Source: Lachnospiraceae bacterium
GTDB lineage: Bacteria > Bacillota > Clostridia > Lachnospirales > Lachnospiraceae
Assembly (NCBI GenBank): GCA_022799755.1
Contig: JAAWOU010000006.1
Span: forward strand, 1-63,777
Direction of reading: 5' to 3'
Length of the DNA: 63,777 nt
The notes beneath the pieces were generated by a model. The model saw only the letters and a list, made by a program, of their open reading frames with translations. It was not told the DNA's origin and searched no databases. A program made the position numbers and the translations under genes. Each line of letters starts with the position of its first letter. Within the stretch, counting starts at the first letter, position 1. Positions 16,309-24,341 of this stretch are shown piece by piece.

Positions 16309-16609
16309 TCTGTATCGTGCACGAAACATTCCCCTTTCTCATCATTGCCAATGTCTTCCTTAATATTACAATTGGAAACTGCCGGAAATACAACAGGGAG
16401 ACTCCTCCAAGATTTGTCCTTGACAACCGCCCGCCTTATATATTATCCTATACCTAAAGCACCACAATCTTAGGTTCTGTACTTTCTGATGTTGAATGGC
16501 GTCTCAGCCGTTTATCACTGGAAAAAGCGCAATTGTAGACAAGGCAAAGGAAAACGGCAGGGATGGGGGCAACCCACACATACATTCCTGCCGGAATGGA
16601 GGAATGACA

Positions 16610-17587
16610 ATGGGAGTAGAAAACGAGGCAATGCTGTCCTATCTGGAGGATAACTATCGGTTCGCAGACCTGTTCAACCAGCTGTACTTTGGAGGAGGGC
16701 AGGTAGTGAACCCGGAGGAACTGGCGGAGGCATCGGAGGTGTACCACGGGAAGCCCGGGGAGAAGAGCGGCCGAACCCGGGACGTGAAGAAACGCCTGAA
16801 GTCGGGCAGGGAGTTGAAGATACTGGCGGTGGAGAGCCAGAGCGAGGCGAGCGGCATCATGCCCTGGCGGGTGATGGACTACGACTGCAGGGAGTACGGC
16901 CGCCAAATTCAGCAGGCCCAGAGGGCCAACGAAGCCAGAGAGAGAACTGGGGAGAAAGTGTACGAAAGCGCCGGGGAGCGCCTGGACAAGGTGCGGAAAG
17001 AGGAGCGCTTCGCGCCGGTGTACACCCTCTGCCTCTACCATGGTACGGAGCCCTGGGATGGCCCAAGGAGCCTGAAAGACATGATGGACTTCGGAGAGAG
17101 CCGACCGGGCCAGCCGGAAAGCAGCGGGACGCGGGAGTGGGAGGAATGCTTTGCGGACTACCCCCTGCACCTAGTCTGCGTAAACGAGTCCCTGGACTGC
17201 TCCGGGTTCCGCACGTCCCTGCGCGACCTCTTCACCATCCTGCCCTGCCGCAGGGACAAAAAGCGGCTGATGGAGCTTCTGTCCGGCGACCCGGCCTACC
17301 AAAGCATGGACAAAGAGACCGCCCAGACGCTCGGCGTGCTCATGGGGATAAATAAATTCAACGGAAACGAAGAAACTTATAAAACCGAGGGAGGAAACTA
17401 CAATATGTGCCAAGCCATACGCGAACTAATGGAGGATAGCAGACTGGAGGGAGAAGCTCGTGAAAGGATCGAAATTATAGAGAACATCATGAAATTAAGC
17501 CGGTGTTCTCTGAAAGAAGCCTGCAAAGCGGCTGGAAAGACTTTGGAAGAGTACCGCCAGGCGAAAAAAATATACACCAAAATATAA
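16610..17587 (+). CDS. Rpn/YhgA-like PD-(D/E)XK putative transposase
   Basis: About 325 residues from the ATG at 16610 (MGVENEAMLSYLEDNYRFAD), seven bases after GGAGG; an ATG at 16604 is also possible. The N-terminal DNYRFADLFNQLYFGG and the core KILAVESQSEASGIMPWRVM (the E-S-Q catalytic strand) mark a member of the putative transposase/Rpn nuclease group common in Lachnospiraceae. The C-terminal 60 residues, MCQAIRELMEDSRLEGEARE through EEYRQAKKIYTKI, are a helical module that reappears in decayed form twice downstream. No inverted terminal repeats were found, so mobility is not shown by the sequence. Confidence 0.75.
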   Translation: MGVENEAMLSYLEDNYRFADLFNQLYFGGGQVVNPEELAEASEVYHGKPGEKSGRTRDVKKRLKSGRELKILAVESQSEASGIMPWRVMDYDCREYGRQIQQAQRANEARERTGEKVYESAGERLDKVRKEERFAPVYTLCLYHGTEPWDGPRSLKDMMDFGESRPGQPESSGTREWEECFADYPLHLVCVNESLDCSGFRTSLRDLFTILPCRRDKKRLMELLSGDPAYQSMDKETAQTLGVLMGINKFNGNEETYKTEGGNYNMCQAIRELMEDSRLEGEARERIEIIENIMKLSRCSLKEACKAAGKTLEEYRQAKKIYTKI

Positions 17588-17622
17588 CAGGAACGCCCCC
17601 CAGACGAGTACTGGAGGGTGGA

Positions 17623-17859
17623 CAGGAGGAATTCGTTGAATTCCTAAGATATGTTTGTACAGCGCAGATTATGGAACCTGTGTTGCTGGACATAGACAAT
17701 ATGGAAGACAGCCGACTTGAGGGCGATGCCTGCCGGATAATAAAAACTACAGAAAGCCTTATGCAAAAAATACAATGTTCTGTGGAAAGTGCCTGCATGC
17801 TAATGGGAGTGACTCTAGAAGAGTATCGGCAGGCGAAAGACATATATACCAAAGTATAA
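17623..17859 (+). pseudogene. Detached C-terminal module of an Rpn-like gene (second copy)
   Basis: In frame up to the TAA at 17857-17859, the sequence encodes NMEDSRLEGDACRIIKTTES and then VTLEEYRQAKDIYTKV. This mirrors the end of the complete Rpn-like gene just upstream (ELMEDSRLEGEARER and KTLEEYRQAKKIYTKI). There is no nuclease core and no obvious start, so it is a leftover of duplication and deletion. Confidence 0.6.
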
Positions 17860-17881
17860 AACAGAGTAAGGAGAATATGAT

Positions 17882-18001
17882 ATGCATAAAGCGGACGAAA
17901 TACATATGTGCCAGACTCTGCATGAACTGATGGAGGACAGCTATTGGGAGGAATTTTATAAGGGATACCACGAGGAATACGCCATAGGAATAGCCCTGTA
18001 A
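17882..18001 (+). pseudogene. Third, shortened copy of the Rpn C-terminal module
   Basis: A 39-codon ORF after AAGGAG: it contains IHMCQTLHELMEDSYWEE, matching YNMCQAIRELMEDSRLEG of the complete gene, then diverges and stops at 17999-18001. It has a plausible ribosome site and could be expressed, but it looks like a fragment of the same module. Confidence 0.45.
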
Positions 18002-18028
18002 ATCTATAACCCTATAAATATAAAAACC

Positions 18029-18064
18029 AGCCGCTGTATGGATTCATGGCTCCATACAGCGGCT
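18029..18064 (-). terminator. 14-bp hairpin with T-tract on the minus strand
   Basis: AGCCGCTGTATGGA (18029-18042) is perfectly complementary to TCCATACAGCGGCT (18051-18064). Read on the minus strand the hairpin is followed by GGTTTTTATATTTAT, as in an intrinsic terminator. The nearest minus-strand gene ends 570 bases away. A second inverted repeat, GGTACCATGT (18151-18160) with ACATGGTACC (18173-18182), lies between them. No gene is seen from 18002 to 18278. Confidence 0.5.
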
Positions 18065-18278
18065 CTTGTGTTCTAAAAGCAGCAAAACCCAAAGCCCCGC
18101 CCCCTGTGCCGCCCACAGACAAAGATAAGGTGACAAACAACCAAAAGAATGGTACCATGTGCACAGCATCGTACATGGTACCTATGGCCATCCGGCCGTT
18201 CCGCGCCAGGAATAAGGACATTGTGCCATAGATGTATTTTCCCCTGCCCCCCAAAGGCAGGGCACGAGGAGGGCCCAA

Positions 18279-18635
18279 ATGGGACTTACAATAGATAACC
18301 CGATCATAGGCCAATTCAAAGACAGCCTGCAGGTCGAAGAGAAAAGCAAAGCCACCATAGAAAAATACATGCGGGACATCAGAGCCTTTGCCGCTTTCCT
18401 GGAAAGACAGCCCGTCACGAAAGACGCCGCCATCCGCTACAAACAGCACCTGTCCGCCCATTACGCCATAGCCACCTGTATGGACCAGAACAAGACAGTC
18501 TATTTCCGCTCTATCTGGGAAATGATCAAGCTGGTGGAGGAAGCGCTGAACACGGTCAGCGAACAGGAGGACAGTCCCGGAGAGCGGTTCTGGCAGGACG
18601 AGGAGCAGGAACCGCCCGGAGGACGGCGGGATTAG
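18279..18635 (+). pseudogene. N-terminal domain of a tyrosine recombinase/integrase, truncated
   Basis: Starts MGLTIDNPIIGQFKDSLQ after GAGGAGGGCC. Residues 1-65 resemble the SAM-like core-binding domain of phage-type integrases (EEKSKATIEKYMRDIRAFAA, RYKQHLSAHYAIAT). At about residue 67 the similarity stops and an unrelated tail of about 50 residues follows (MDQNKTVYFRSIWEMIK and a charged end). The catalytic R-H-R-Y domain is absent, so it cannot recombine DNA. It is probably the remains of an integrated element, in line with the fragments around it. Confidence 0.6.
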
Positions 18636-19546
18636 CTCACGATTGCCAGAAGTACGGGAATGGTGAACACGCACAGAATGGTAGTCAGTATGATGGCAGC
18701 GCTGCAGGTGCTGCCATCAATGCCTTTCTGATTCCCCAGTATCAGAGGCATATTGCCGATGGGCATGCCGAACATGACCATGCATACGGAGATCAGGGAA
18801 CGGTCATGGGTGGCCAGAAGCAGCAGCGGGAGCATCAGCAGAGGAAGAACCAGCAATTTAACTACGGAAAATACATACAATTTCGGCTGGCAGAAGATCC
18901 GTTTCGGATCCGTGTTGGCCAGGGCAAAGCCCACGGCTACCAGGGCCATGGGAGAGGTCACATTTCCCAGATAGGTCACGGCCGTGGCTATGAAGCCCGG
19001 AAAACTGATATTTAATATGATGACAAGAAGCGCCGCAACGCCGGATATCATGCCGGGATTCAGCATTGTCTTAAGGGAAGAGAGAGAGAACTTCCCGTCC
19101 ATCAGAGCAATTCCGTAGGTATAGAATACAATCGTATAAATCACCAGAAATTCCGTCACATAGACCACATATTCCGAACCCAGGATGCTGCTGACCACGG
19201 GGATTCCGATGAAGCCTAAGTTAGAGAAGACGAACATCATCTGGAAAATCTTTCTCTGGTCCGGGCGTTTGTCGAATAGCGGCGACAGGATCATGCCTGC
19301 GGCAATCAGAACGGCAAACATGCCCACGGCGATCAGGCTTACCAGCCCCATGGTGTTCAGAGGGATAAGCCCCACTGAGGAGGCGGCGCTGGATAATATG
19401 AGCATGGGGTTGAATACGTTTACGATCATCTTGGCCATCTGGGTGTTGGTGTGCGCGTCCAGCATGCCTTTTTTCGTCATGAAGTAACCTGCTCCTATCA
19501 TGATCAGCAGACAGAGCATTTGGAAAAATACGGTAAATATCGTCAT
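18632..19546 (-). CDS. AEC-family (auxin efflux carrier-like) transporter
   Basis: 304 residues, about ten hydrophobic helices, beginning MTIFTVFFQMLCLLIMIGAG at 19546 after GGGAGGT. The fold has two five-helix halves, with VFNPMLILSS and FVFSNLGFIGIPVVSSI in the first and MVMFGMPIGNMPLILGNQ in the second, characteristic of AEC permeases (bacterial members carry organic acids such as malate). Substrate is not predictable. It is transcribed alone from a promoter at 19604-19633 and lies divergently from the sugar symporter. Confidence 0.88.
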   Translation of the reverse strand: MTIFTVFFQMLCLLIMIGAGYFMTKKGMLDAHTNTQMAKMIVNVFNPMLILSSAASSVGLIPLNTMGLVSLIAVGMFAVLIAAGMILSPLFDKRPDQRKIFQMMFVFSNLGFIGIPVVSSILGSEYVVYVTEFLVIYTIVFYTYGIALMDGKFSLSSLKTMLNPGMISGVAALLVIILNISFPGFIATAVTYLGNVTSPMALVAVGFALANTDPKRIFCQPKLYVFSVVKLLVLPLLMLPLLLLATHDRSLISVCMVMFGMPIGNMPLILGNQKGIDGSTCSAAIILTTILCVFTIPVLLAIVS

Positions 19547-19603
19547 AGCAACCTCCCGTTGGAAAGCCTGCCCGTCAAGCTGTAGGACAGGCGGCATATG
19601 CCT

Positions 19604-19633
19604 ATTATAGTCACATTTGCCCCAGATGTAAAG
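19604..19633 (-). promoter_or_regulatory. Sigma-A promoter for the AEC transporter
   Basis: On the minus strand: -35 TTTACA (19633-19628), 18-bp spacer, -10 TATAAT (19609-19604), about 58 bases before the gene start. Confidence 0.6.
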
Positions 19634-19736
19634 AATGGTTTTATCATGCATAATTTTCCGCGCAATGCTGCATGCTAAGGAAAGTCTTATCATGTTAAGA
19701 CACGGGGACTTATTCTGATGCAGTGAGGAGGATTTT

Positions 19737-21167
19737 ATGTCGGAGACAGTGGACGATAAGGGAAATGTGCGAAAAGACCGGACAGGGGATGTGCGCCCCT
19801 TTGGAATCCGGGACAAGATCGGGTACATGTTCGGGGATTTCGGAAATGATTTCAGCTTTATTTTCGCCAGCAGCTATCTGATGGTATTTTATACCAAGGT
19901 GCTGGGGCTGAGCGGTTACGCGGTGGGCCTGCTGTTTTTGGGGGCCAGGTTTGTGGACGCCTTTACGGATGTGACGATGGGACGTATCGTGGATCACATG
20001 CAGCCGGCGCCGGACGGCCGGTTTCGCTCCTGGATCCGGCGCATGTGCATTCCGGTGGCGGTGGCCAGCTCCGTGATGTATCTGTATTTCGTGCGGGACT
20101 GGCCCTATGGCGCGAAGATGGTCTATGTGGTGTTCACTTATCTGCTGTGGAGCAGCTTTTGCTATACGGCCATCAACATTCCCTACGGCTCCATGGCATC
20201 GGTGATCAGTTCCGATGTAAAGGACAGGGCCTCCCTGTCCACTTTCCGCAGCATCGGCGCCAGCCTGGCAGGGCTGGCCATAGGCGTGCTGGTGCCGCTG
20301 TTTGTGTATGAGACGGACCAGAACGGGAATCAGGTGGTGCTGCCTGAGCGGTTTACGGTGACGGCTTTTGTGTTCGGCGCTCTGGCCGTGGTCTGCTATG
20401 TACTCTGCTATGCACTGTGCAGAGAGCGGGTGGTATTTTGCAAAAAGGAGCAGCGAGGGGAGTCGGTCTGGGAGATGCTGGGCAGCCTTGGAAAGAACAG
20501 GCCGCTGTTTTCCCTGGTGTGCGCGGCGCTGGTGCTTCTGCTGGCAACGCTTATGAGCCAGACCATGAACAACTACCTTTTTCTGGATTATTTCCGAAAT
20601 GCGAAAGCACTGTCATTGGTGAATGTGGTGAGCATAGGGGGGACGCTTCTGCTTGCGCCTTTCGTCTCCACCATTGCCATCAAATTCGGTAAAAAGGAGG
20701 CAGGAGCCCTGGGGATGCTGCTGGCAGGAATCGTGTATATGCTGCTGTTTTTCCTGCGGGTGAGAAGCGTTCCCGTGTTTATGGTGCTGCTCTTTATCGG
20801 AACTCTCGGCACAGGTCTGTTCAATCTGATCATTTGGGCCTATATCACGGATATCATAGACTACCAGGAGATTGCCACAGGGAAAAGGGAGGACGGAACC
20901 GTGTATGCGGTCTACTCCTTTGCCAGAAAGGTGGGGCAGGCTCTGGCGGGAGGGCTGGGAGGCTTTGTGCTGACTGCCATAGGCTATGTGTCCGAGGCGC
21001 CGGCCCAGACAGAGGCTGTGGCGGAACGGGTCTACACGGTGGCTACACTTGTGCCGGGGATATGTTATCTGGCGGTGTTTCTGATTATCCGGTTCACCTA
21101 TCCGCTGAGCAAGAAAGAAGTGGAGAAGAATACGGCGATTTTACACAATCCCCCTATTTCCCATTGA
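19737..21167 (+). CDS. GPH-family (glycoside-pentoside-hexuronide) cation symporter
   Basis: 476 residues with about 12 membrane helices, in the MFS-like GPH family that imports glycosides or hexuronides with Na+ or H+. Diagnostic parts are KIGYMFGDFGNDFSFIFAS near residue 29, GLLFLGARFVDAFTDVTMGR (the conserved Asp-rich cation site) and IIWAYITDIIDYQEIATGKR with EDGTVYAVYSFARKVGQAL in the second half. GAGGAGG precedes the start. No glycosidase is adjacent, so the substrate is unknown. Confidence 0.92.
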   Translation: MSETVDDKGNVRKDRTGDVRPFGIRDKIGYMFGDFGNDFSFIFASSYLMVFYTKVLGLSGYAVGLLFLGARFVDAFTDVTMGRIVDHMQPAPDGRFRSWIRRMCIPVAVASSVMYLYFVRDWPYGAKMVYVVFTYLLWSSFCYTAINIPYGSMASVISSDVKDRASLSTFRSIGASLAGLAIGVLVPLFVYETDQNGNQVVLPERFTVTAFVFGALAVVCYVLCYALCRERVVFCKKEQRGESVWEMLGSLGKNRPLFSLVCAALVLLLATLMSQTMNNYLFLDYFRNAKALSLVNVVSIGGTLLLAPFVSTIAIKFGKKEAGALGMLLAGIVYMLLFFLRVRSVPVFMVLLFIGTLGTGLFNLIIWAYITDIIDYQEIATGKREDGTVYAVYSFARKVGQALAGGLGGFVLTAIGYVSEAPAQTEAVAERVYTVATLVPGICYLAVFLIIRFTYPLSKKEVEKNTAILHNPPISH

Positions 21168-21257
21168 CAAGACTTCTTATATCAGGTAGGATTCTAAATA
21201 GGACCTATTTCGGTCCACCTACATTAGATAAGGGCACCGCAAGGCGCAAGGAGGCTT

Positions 21258-21602
21258 ATGGAACTCAATACATCAAGGACAACCGTCCCTGGCCTGTGGG
21301 ACGTGATACGGGAGCACGAGGGACAGCAGTTTTTGACGAAAAAGGGGCTTCCCTTTACCTATAACATTAAGGGAGGGGAGCTCTTCACCAACAGGAGGGA
21401 GCGTTCCATCACCAGGAGCACTTTTGAGAAAGCTTACGAGAAGCTTATCCAGGATCAGGTGGGAGAGGACGCGCCGAAGAGAATCGTGGGGCCGAAGACT
21501 CTGAATTGCTACGGTGCGCCTTACATCTGGGCCGTCTTCACGGGAATCGGACTGATCAGGGAAGCCCAGTACATACAGGAGAAGCTGGATATAGATCCCT
21601 GA
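21258..21602 (+). CDS. Small conserved-looking protein of unknown function
   Basis: 114 residues after a good CAAGGAGG site. It has no signal or membrane segment. Recognisable stretches are LPFTYNIKGGELFTNRRERS, ITRSTFEKAYEKLI and a glycine/aromatic end GPKTLNCYGAPYIWAVFTGI. Sequence character (normal codon use, ribosome site, good start) argues for a real gene, but I cannot assign a family. It lies between the symporter and the speD promoter. Confidence 0.65.
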   Translation: MELNTSRTTVPGLWDVIREHEGQQFLTKKGLPFTYNIKGGELFTNRRERSITRSTFEKAYEKLIQDQVGEDAPKRIVGPKTLNCYGAPYIWAVFTGIGLIREAQYIQEKLDIDP

Positions 21603-21652
21603 CGGGGGTCTGCCCTGGGCGGAGACGGCGGGAAAAATATTTCGGAATCCGA

Positions 21653-21682
21653 TTGACGAAATAAGGGTAGGTGTGATATAGT
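21653..21682 (+). promoter_or_regulatory. Extended -10 sigma-A promoter of the speD leader
   Basis: -35 TTGACG (21653-21658), 18-bp spacer, -10 TATAGT (21677-21682) preceded by TGA, making a TGn extended -10. Transcription should start near 21690, just before the structured RNA at 21700. Confidence 0.7.
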
Positions 21683-21699
21683 ACAGACGTATATGTTGC

Positions 21700-21789
21700 C
21701 TTATTGATTGAGTTAAAAGCTCAAATTTTATAAGTTGGTGACTATAAACCGGTGCTGACGAACATCTAACTTGTGAAACGGTCAATAAG
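21700..21789 (+). ncRNA. Structured 5' leader RNA element upstream of speD
   Basis: CTTATTGATTG (21700-21710) can pair with CGGTCAATAAG (21779-21789), an 11-bp closing helix with two G-U pairs. Inside are a hairpin TTGAG/CTCAA (21708-21712/21720-21724, competing slightly with the helix base) and AAGTTGG/CTAACTT (21732-21738/21766-21772). I could not match it to a known riboswitch class. It may be an aptamer or a structural scaffold for the attenuator that follows. Confidence 0.5.
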
Positions 21790-21896
21790 AGTAGTAAAAG
21801 TAAAATATTTGCTATATAGACTCTAAAAACCATATATCTGTTTGCAAACATCCCGTTCCTATTTTGTGCCGGCAGGGACTGCGGTCAGGAGGAGAG

Positions 21897-21929
21897 ATGG
21901 GGAGGACAGAATATCTTCAAGGCAGGTGA
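21897..21929 (+). CDS. 10-codon leader peptide MGRTEYLQGR in the speD leader
   Basis: ATG at 21897 follows AGGAGGAG (21887-21894), one of the strongest ribosome sites in the window, and the frame ends at TGA 21927-21929 after ten codons. The stop lies inside the 5' arm of the terminator stem (21922-21928), so a ribosome at the stop would block the hairpin. This geometry suggests a translated attenuator. Whether it is translated, and what arrests or releases the ribosome, is inference. Confidence 0.5.
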   Translation: MGRTEYLQGR

Positions 21930-21951
21930 CGACAGGCGCACCTGCTTTTTT
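21922..21951 (+). terminator. Intrinsic terminator in the speD leader (attenuator)
   Basis: GCAGGTG (21922-21928) pairs with CACCTGC (21939-21945), then six T (21946-21951). It lies about 230 bases after the promoter and 58 before speD, so transcription of speD requires read-through. Confidence 0.75.
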
Positions 21952-22008
21952 GCATTGCGTCGTCGGGGATCTTCCGGCCGGCTGTAGGATACGGATAAAG
22001 GAGAAATC

Positions 22009-22767
22009 ATGAGCGAGAAATTTACCCTGTACGGCTTCAACAATCTGACCAAATCCCTGAGCTTCAACATTTATGACGTATGCTATGCAAAGTCCCAGCG
22101 GGAGCAGAAAGATTATATCGCCTATATCGACCAGCAGTACAATTCCGAACGGCTGACCAAGCTTCTGGTGGATGTGACGGACATGATAGGGGCCACGGTA
22201 CTGAACATTTCCAGCCAGGACTACGAGCCCCAGGGGAGCTCCGTGACGATCCTGATTGCCGATGAGAGCAAGGTGCCCATGGGGGATACCACGGTGGCGC
22301 ATCTGGACAAGAGCCATATCACGGTGCATACCTATCCGGAGTATCATCCGGACACGTACCTGGCCACTTTCCGGGTGGATATCGATGTGGCTACCTGCGG
22401 AGAGATCACGCCCCTGTCCACGCTGGATTATCTGATCGGCTCCTTTGACTCCGATATCATTACCATGGATTACCGGGTCAGGGGCTTTACCAGGGACGTG
22501 GCCGGCCAGAAGCTCTTCATGGACCACAGGATGACATCGATTCAGGACTTTGTGGACGCCAATACCCTGCGCAGGTATGATGCGATGGATATCAATGTAT
22601 ACGAGGCCAACATTTTTCACACGAAGATGCTGATCAAGGAAATCGACCTGCAGAATTATCTCTTTAACAGCGATGTCTATGAGCTGGCGCCCAAGCTGCG
22701 CCTGGAGATCATGGGGAATCTGCGCAGGGAGATGATAGAGATCTACAGCGGCAGAAATATCTATTAA
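22009..22767 (+). CDS. speD: S-adenosylmethionine decarboxylase proenzyme (class 1a type)
   Basis: Makes decarboxylated SAM, the aminopropyl donor for spermidine. 252 residues, close to the E. coli type. The self-processing site is visible as HLDKSHITVHTYPE: cleavage before S102 would create the pyruvoyl cofactor on the alpha chain. AAAGGAG precedes the ATG. It is the first gene of the polyamine region and sits behind a leader with promoter, structured RNA, leader peptide and terminator. The arginine decarboxylase follows. Confidence 0.96.
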   Translation: MSEKFTLYGFNNLTKSLSFNIYDVCYAKSQREQKDYIAYIDQQYNSERLTKLLVDVTDMIGATVLNISSQDYEPQGSSVTILIADESKVPMGDTTVAHLDKSHITVHTYPEYHPDTYLATFRVDIDVATCGEITPLSTLDYLIGSFDSDIITMDYRVRGFTRDVAGQKLFMDHRMTSIQDFVDANTLRRYDAMDINVYEANIFHTKMLIKEIDLQNYLFNSDVYELAPKLRLEIMGNLRREMIEIYSGRNIY

Positions 22768-22821
22768 GAGGCCGGCTGCAGGGGACGGATGATTTCCGGT
22801 CGGAAAGGGGAGAGAGAAGCC

Positions 22822-24285
22822 ATGGCACATCCCAATCAGTCAAAAGCCCCGATTTACGAAGCCCTGGAGGAGTTCCGGGGGGAGCGGATCGTTCCTTTCG
22901 ACGTGCCGGGGCATAAGAGGGGCCGGGGCAATCCGGAGCTGACGCAGCTTTTGGGGAAACAGTGCGTGTCCATAGACGTGAATTCCATGAAACCGCTGGA
23001 CAACCTCTGCCATCCGGTGTCCGTCATCAGGGAGGCCGAGGAGCTGGCGGCGGATGCTTTCGGAGCGGCATATGCCTTTCTGATGGTGGGAGGCACCACT
23101 TCCTCGGTGCAGAGCATGGTGCTCAGCGTCTGCAAGAAAGGGGACAAGATCATCCTGCCCAGGAATGTCCACAGGAGCGTCATCAACGCTTTGGTGCTCT
23201 GCGGAGCCACGCCGATCTATGTGAATCCCGATATGAACGTCAGTCTCGGCATTGCCTTAGGGATGCGGGTGTCCCAGGTGAAGAGGACGATCGACGAGCA
23301 TCCGGACGCGGTGGCGGTACTGGTGAACAATCCCACCTACTACGGCATCTGCTCGGATTTGAGGCGCATTGTACAGCTGGCCCACGGACATGGCATGAAA
23401 GTGCTGGTGGACGAGGCCCACGGGACGCATTTCTATTTCGGGGAGAATATGCCGCTGTCCGCCATGGCGGCCGGGGCGGATATGGCGGCGGTAAGCATGC
23501 ACAAGTCCGGCGGAAGCCTGACCCAGAGCTCTTTTCTGCTGACGGGGCCGGACATGAATCCCGGGTACGTGCGCCAGATCATCAATCTGACCCAGACGAC
23601 CAGCTCGTCTTACCTGCTGCTGGCCAGCCTTGACATCTCCCGCAGGAATCTGGCTTTGCGGGGAAAGGGGGAATTCGCCAAGGTGACGGCGCTGGCGGAC
23701 TATGCCAGACGGGAGATCAACAATATCGGCGGCTATTACGCCTACTCCCCGGAGCTGATTAACGGGGACAGCATTTTCGACTTTGACAGGACGAAGCTGA
23801 CGGTGAATACCCTGGGAATCGGTCTGGCGGGCATAGAGGTCTATGATTGTCTCCGGGACGAGTATGACATCCAGATGGAGCTGGGGGACATTGCCAATGT
23901 GCTGGCCTATATCTCCATCGGGGACAGGGAGCGGGACATGGAGCGCCTGATAGGCGCGCTGGAGGAGATCAAGCGCAAATACAGCAGAGACAACGCGGAT
24001 CTGTACACGCAGGAATATATAGAGCCCAAGGTAGCGGTATCGCCCCAGAGCGCTTTCTACGCGGAGAAAGAGTCTCTGCCGCTTCCGGAGACAAGAGGGC
24101 GGATCTGCAGCGAGTTCGTGATGTGCTATCCGCCGGGGATTCCCATTCTGGCGCCCGGGGAGGAGATCACGGAGGAGATTCTGAAGTATATTGTCTACGC
24201 AAAGGAGAAAGGCTGTTCCATGACCGGGCCGGAGGATCCGGAGATTGAACGGCTGAATGTGCTGAAAGAGGAGTGGCTGGCATAG
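22822..24285 (+). CDS. speA: Arginine (ornithine/lysine/arginine-type) decarboxylase, fold-type I
   Basis: 487 residues from MAHPNQSKAPIYEALEEF at 22822 (GGGGAGAGAG upstream). PLP-dependent, of the short Bacillus SpeA type: PFDVPGHKRGRGNPEL near residue 25, NNPTYYGICSDL, LVDEAHGTHFYFGE and the cofactor lysine K228 in SMHKSGGSLTQSS. Downstream agmatine deiminase and N-carbamoylputrescine amidase genes argue that arginine is the substrate and agmatine the product; lysine or ornithine cannot be excluded from sequence alone. It follows speD by 54 bases and precedes speE. Confidence 0.9.
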   Translation: MAHPNQSKAPIYEALEEFRGERIVPFDVPGHKRGRGNPELTQLLGKQCVSIDVNSMKPLDNLCHPVSVIREAEELAADAFGAAYAFLMVGGTTSSVQSMVLSVCKKGDKIILPRNVHRSVINALVLCGATPIYVNPDMNVSLGIALGMRVSQVKRTIDEHPDAVAVLVNNPTYYGICSDLRRIVQLAHGHGMKVLVDEAHGTHFYFGENMPLSAMAAGADMAAVSMHKSGGSLTQSSFLLTGPDMNPGYVRQIINLTQTTSSSYLLLASLDISRRNLALRGKGEFAKVTALADYARREINNIGGYYAYSPELINGDSIFDFDRTKLTVNTLGIGLAGIEVYDCLRDEYDIQMELGDIANVLAYISIGDRERDMERLIGALEEIKRKYSRDNADLYTQEYIEPKVAVSPQSAFYAEKESLPLPETRGRICSEFVMCYPPGIPILAPGEEITEEILKYIVYAKEKGCSMTGPEDPEIERLNVLKEEWLA

Positions 24286-24341
24286 GCGGCGTGAGAGGAA
24301 GTTCAGGAAAAGCCCGTGTGGGGCGCTAAGGAGGTGGAGAG

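Noticed and set aside
18012..18674. Minus-strand gene after the AEC transporter
   Set aside because: It overlaps the integrase fragment and two palindromes, and its translation lacks motifs.
21700..21789. Hammerhead ribozyme in the speD leader
   Set aside because: CTGACGA (21755) and GAAA (21775) fit the catalytic core with a closing helix, but the required UH cleavage dinucleotide opposite A15.1 is absent (AG at 21711-21712) and stem II has only three base pairs.
21700..21789. SAM-I (S-box) riboswitch before speD
   Set aside because: The outer CTTAT...ATAAG helix looks similar, but the conserved GAGGGA-YUGGCCC and GATGA-ARCC core elements are missing.
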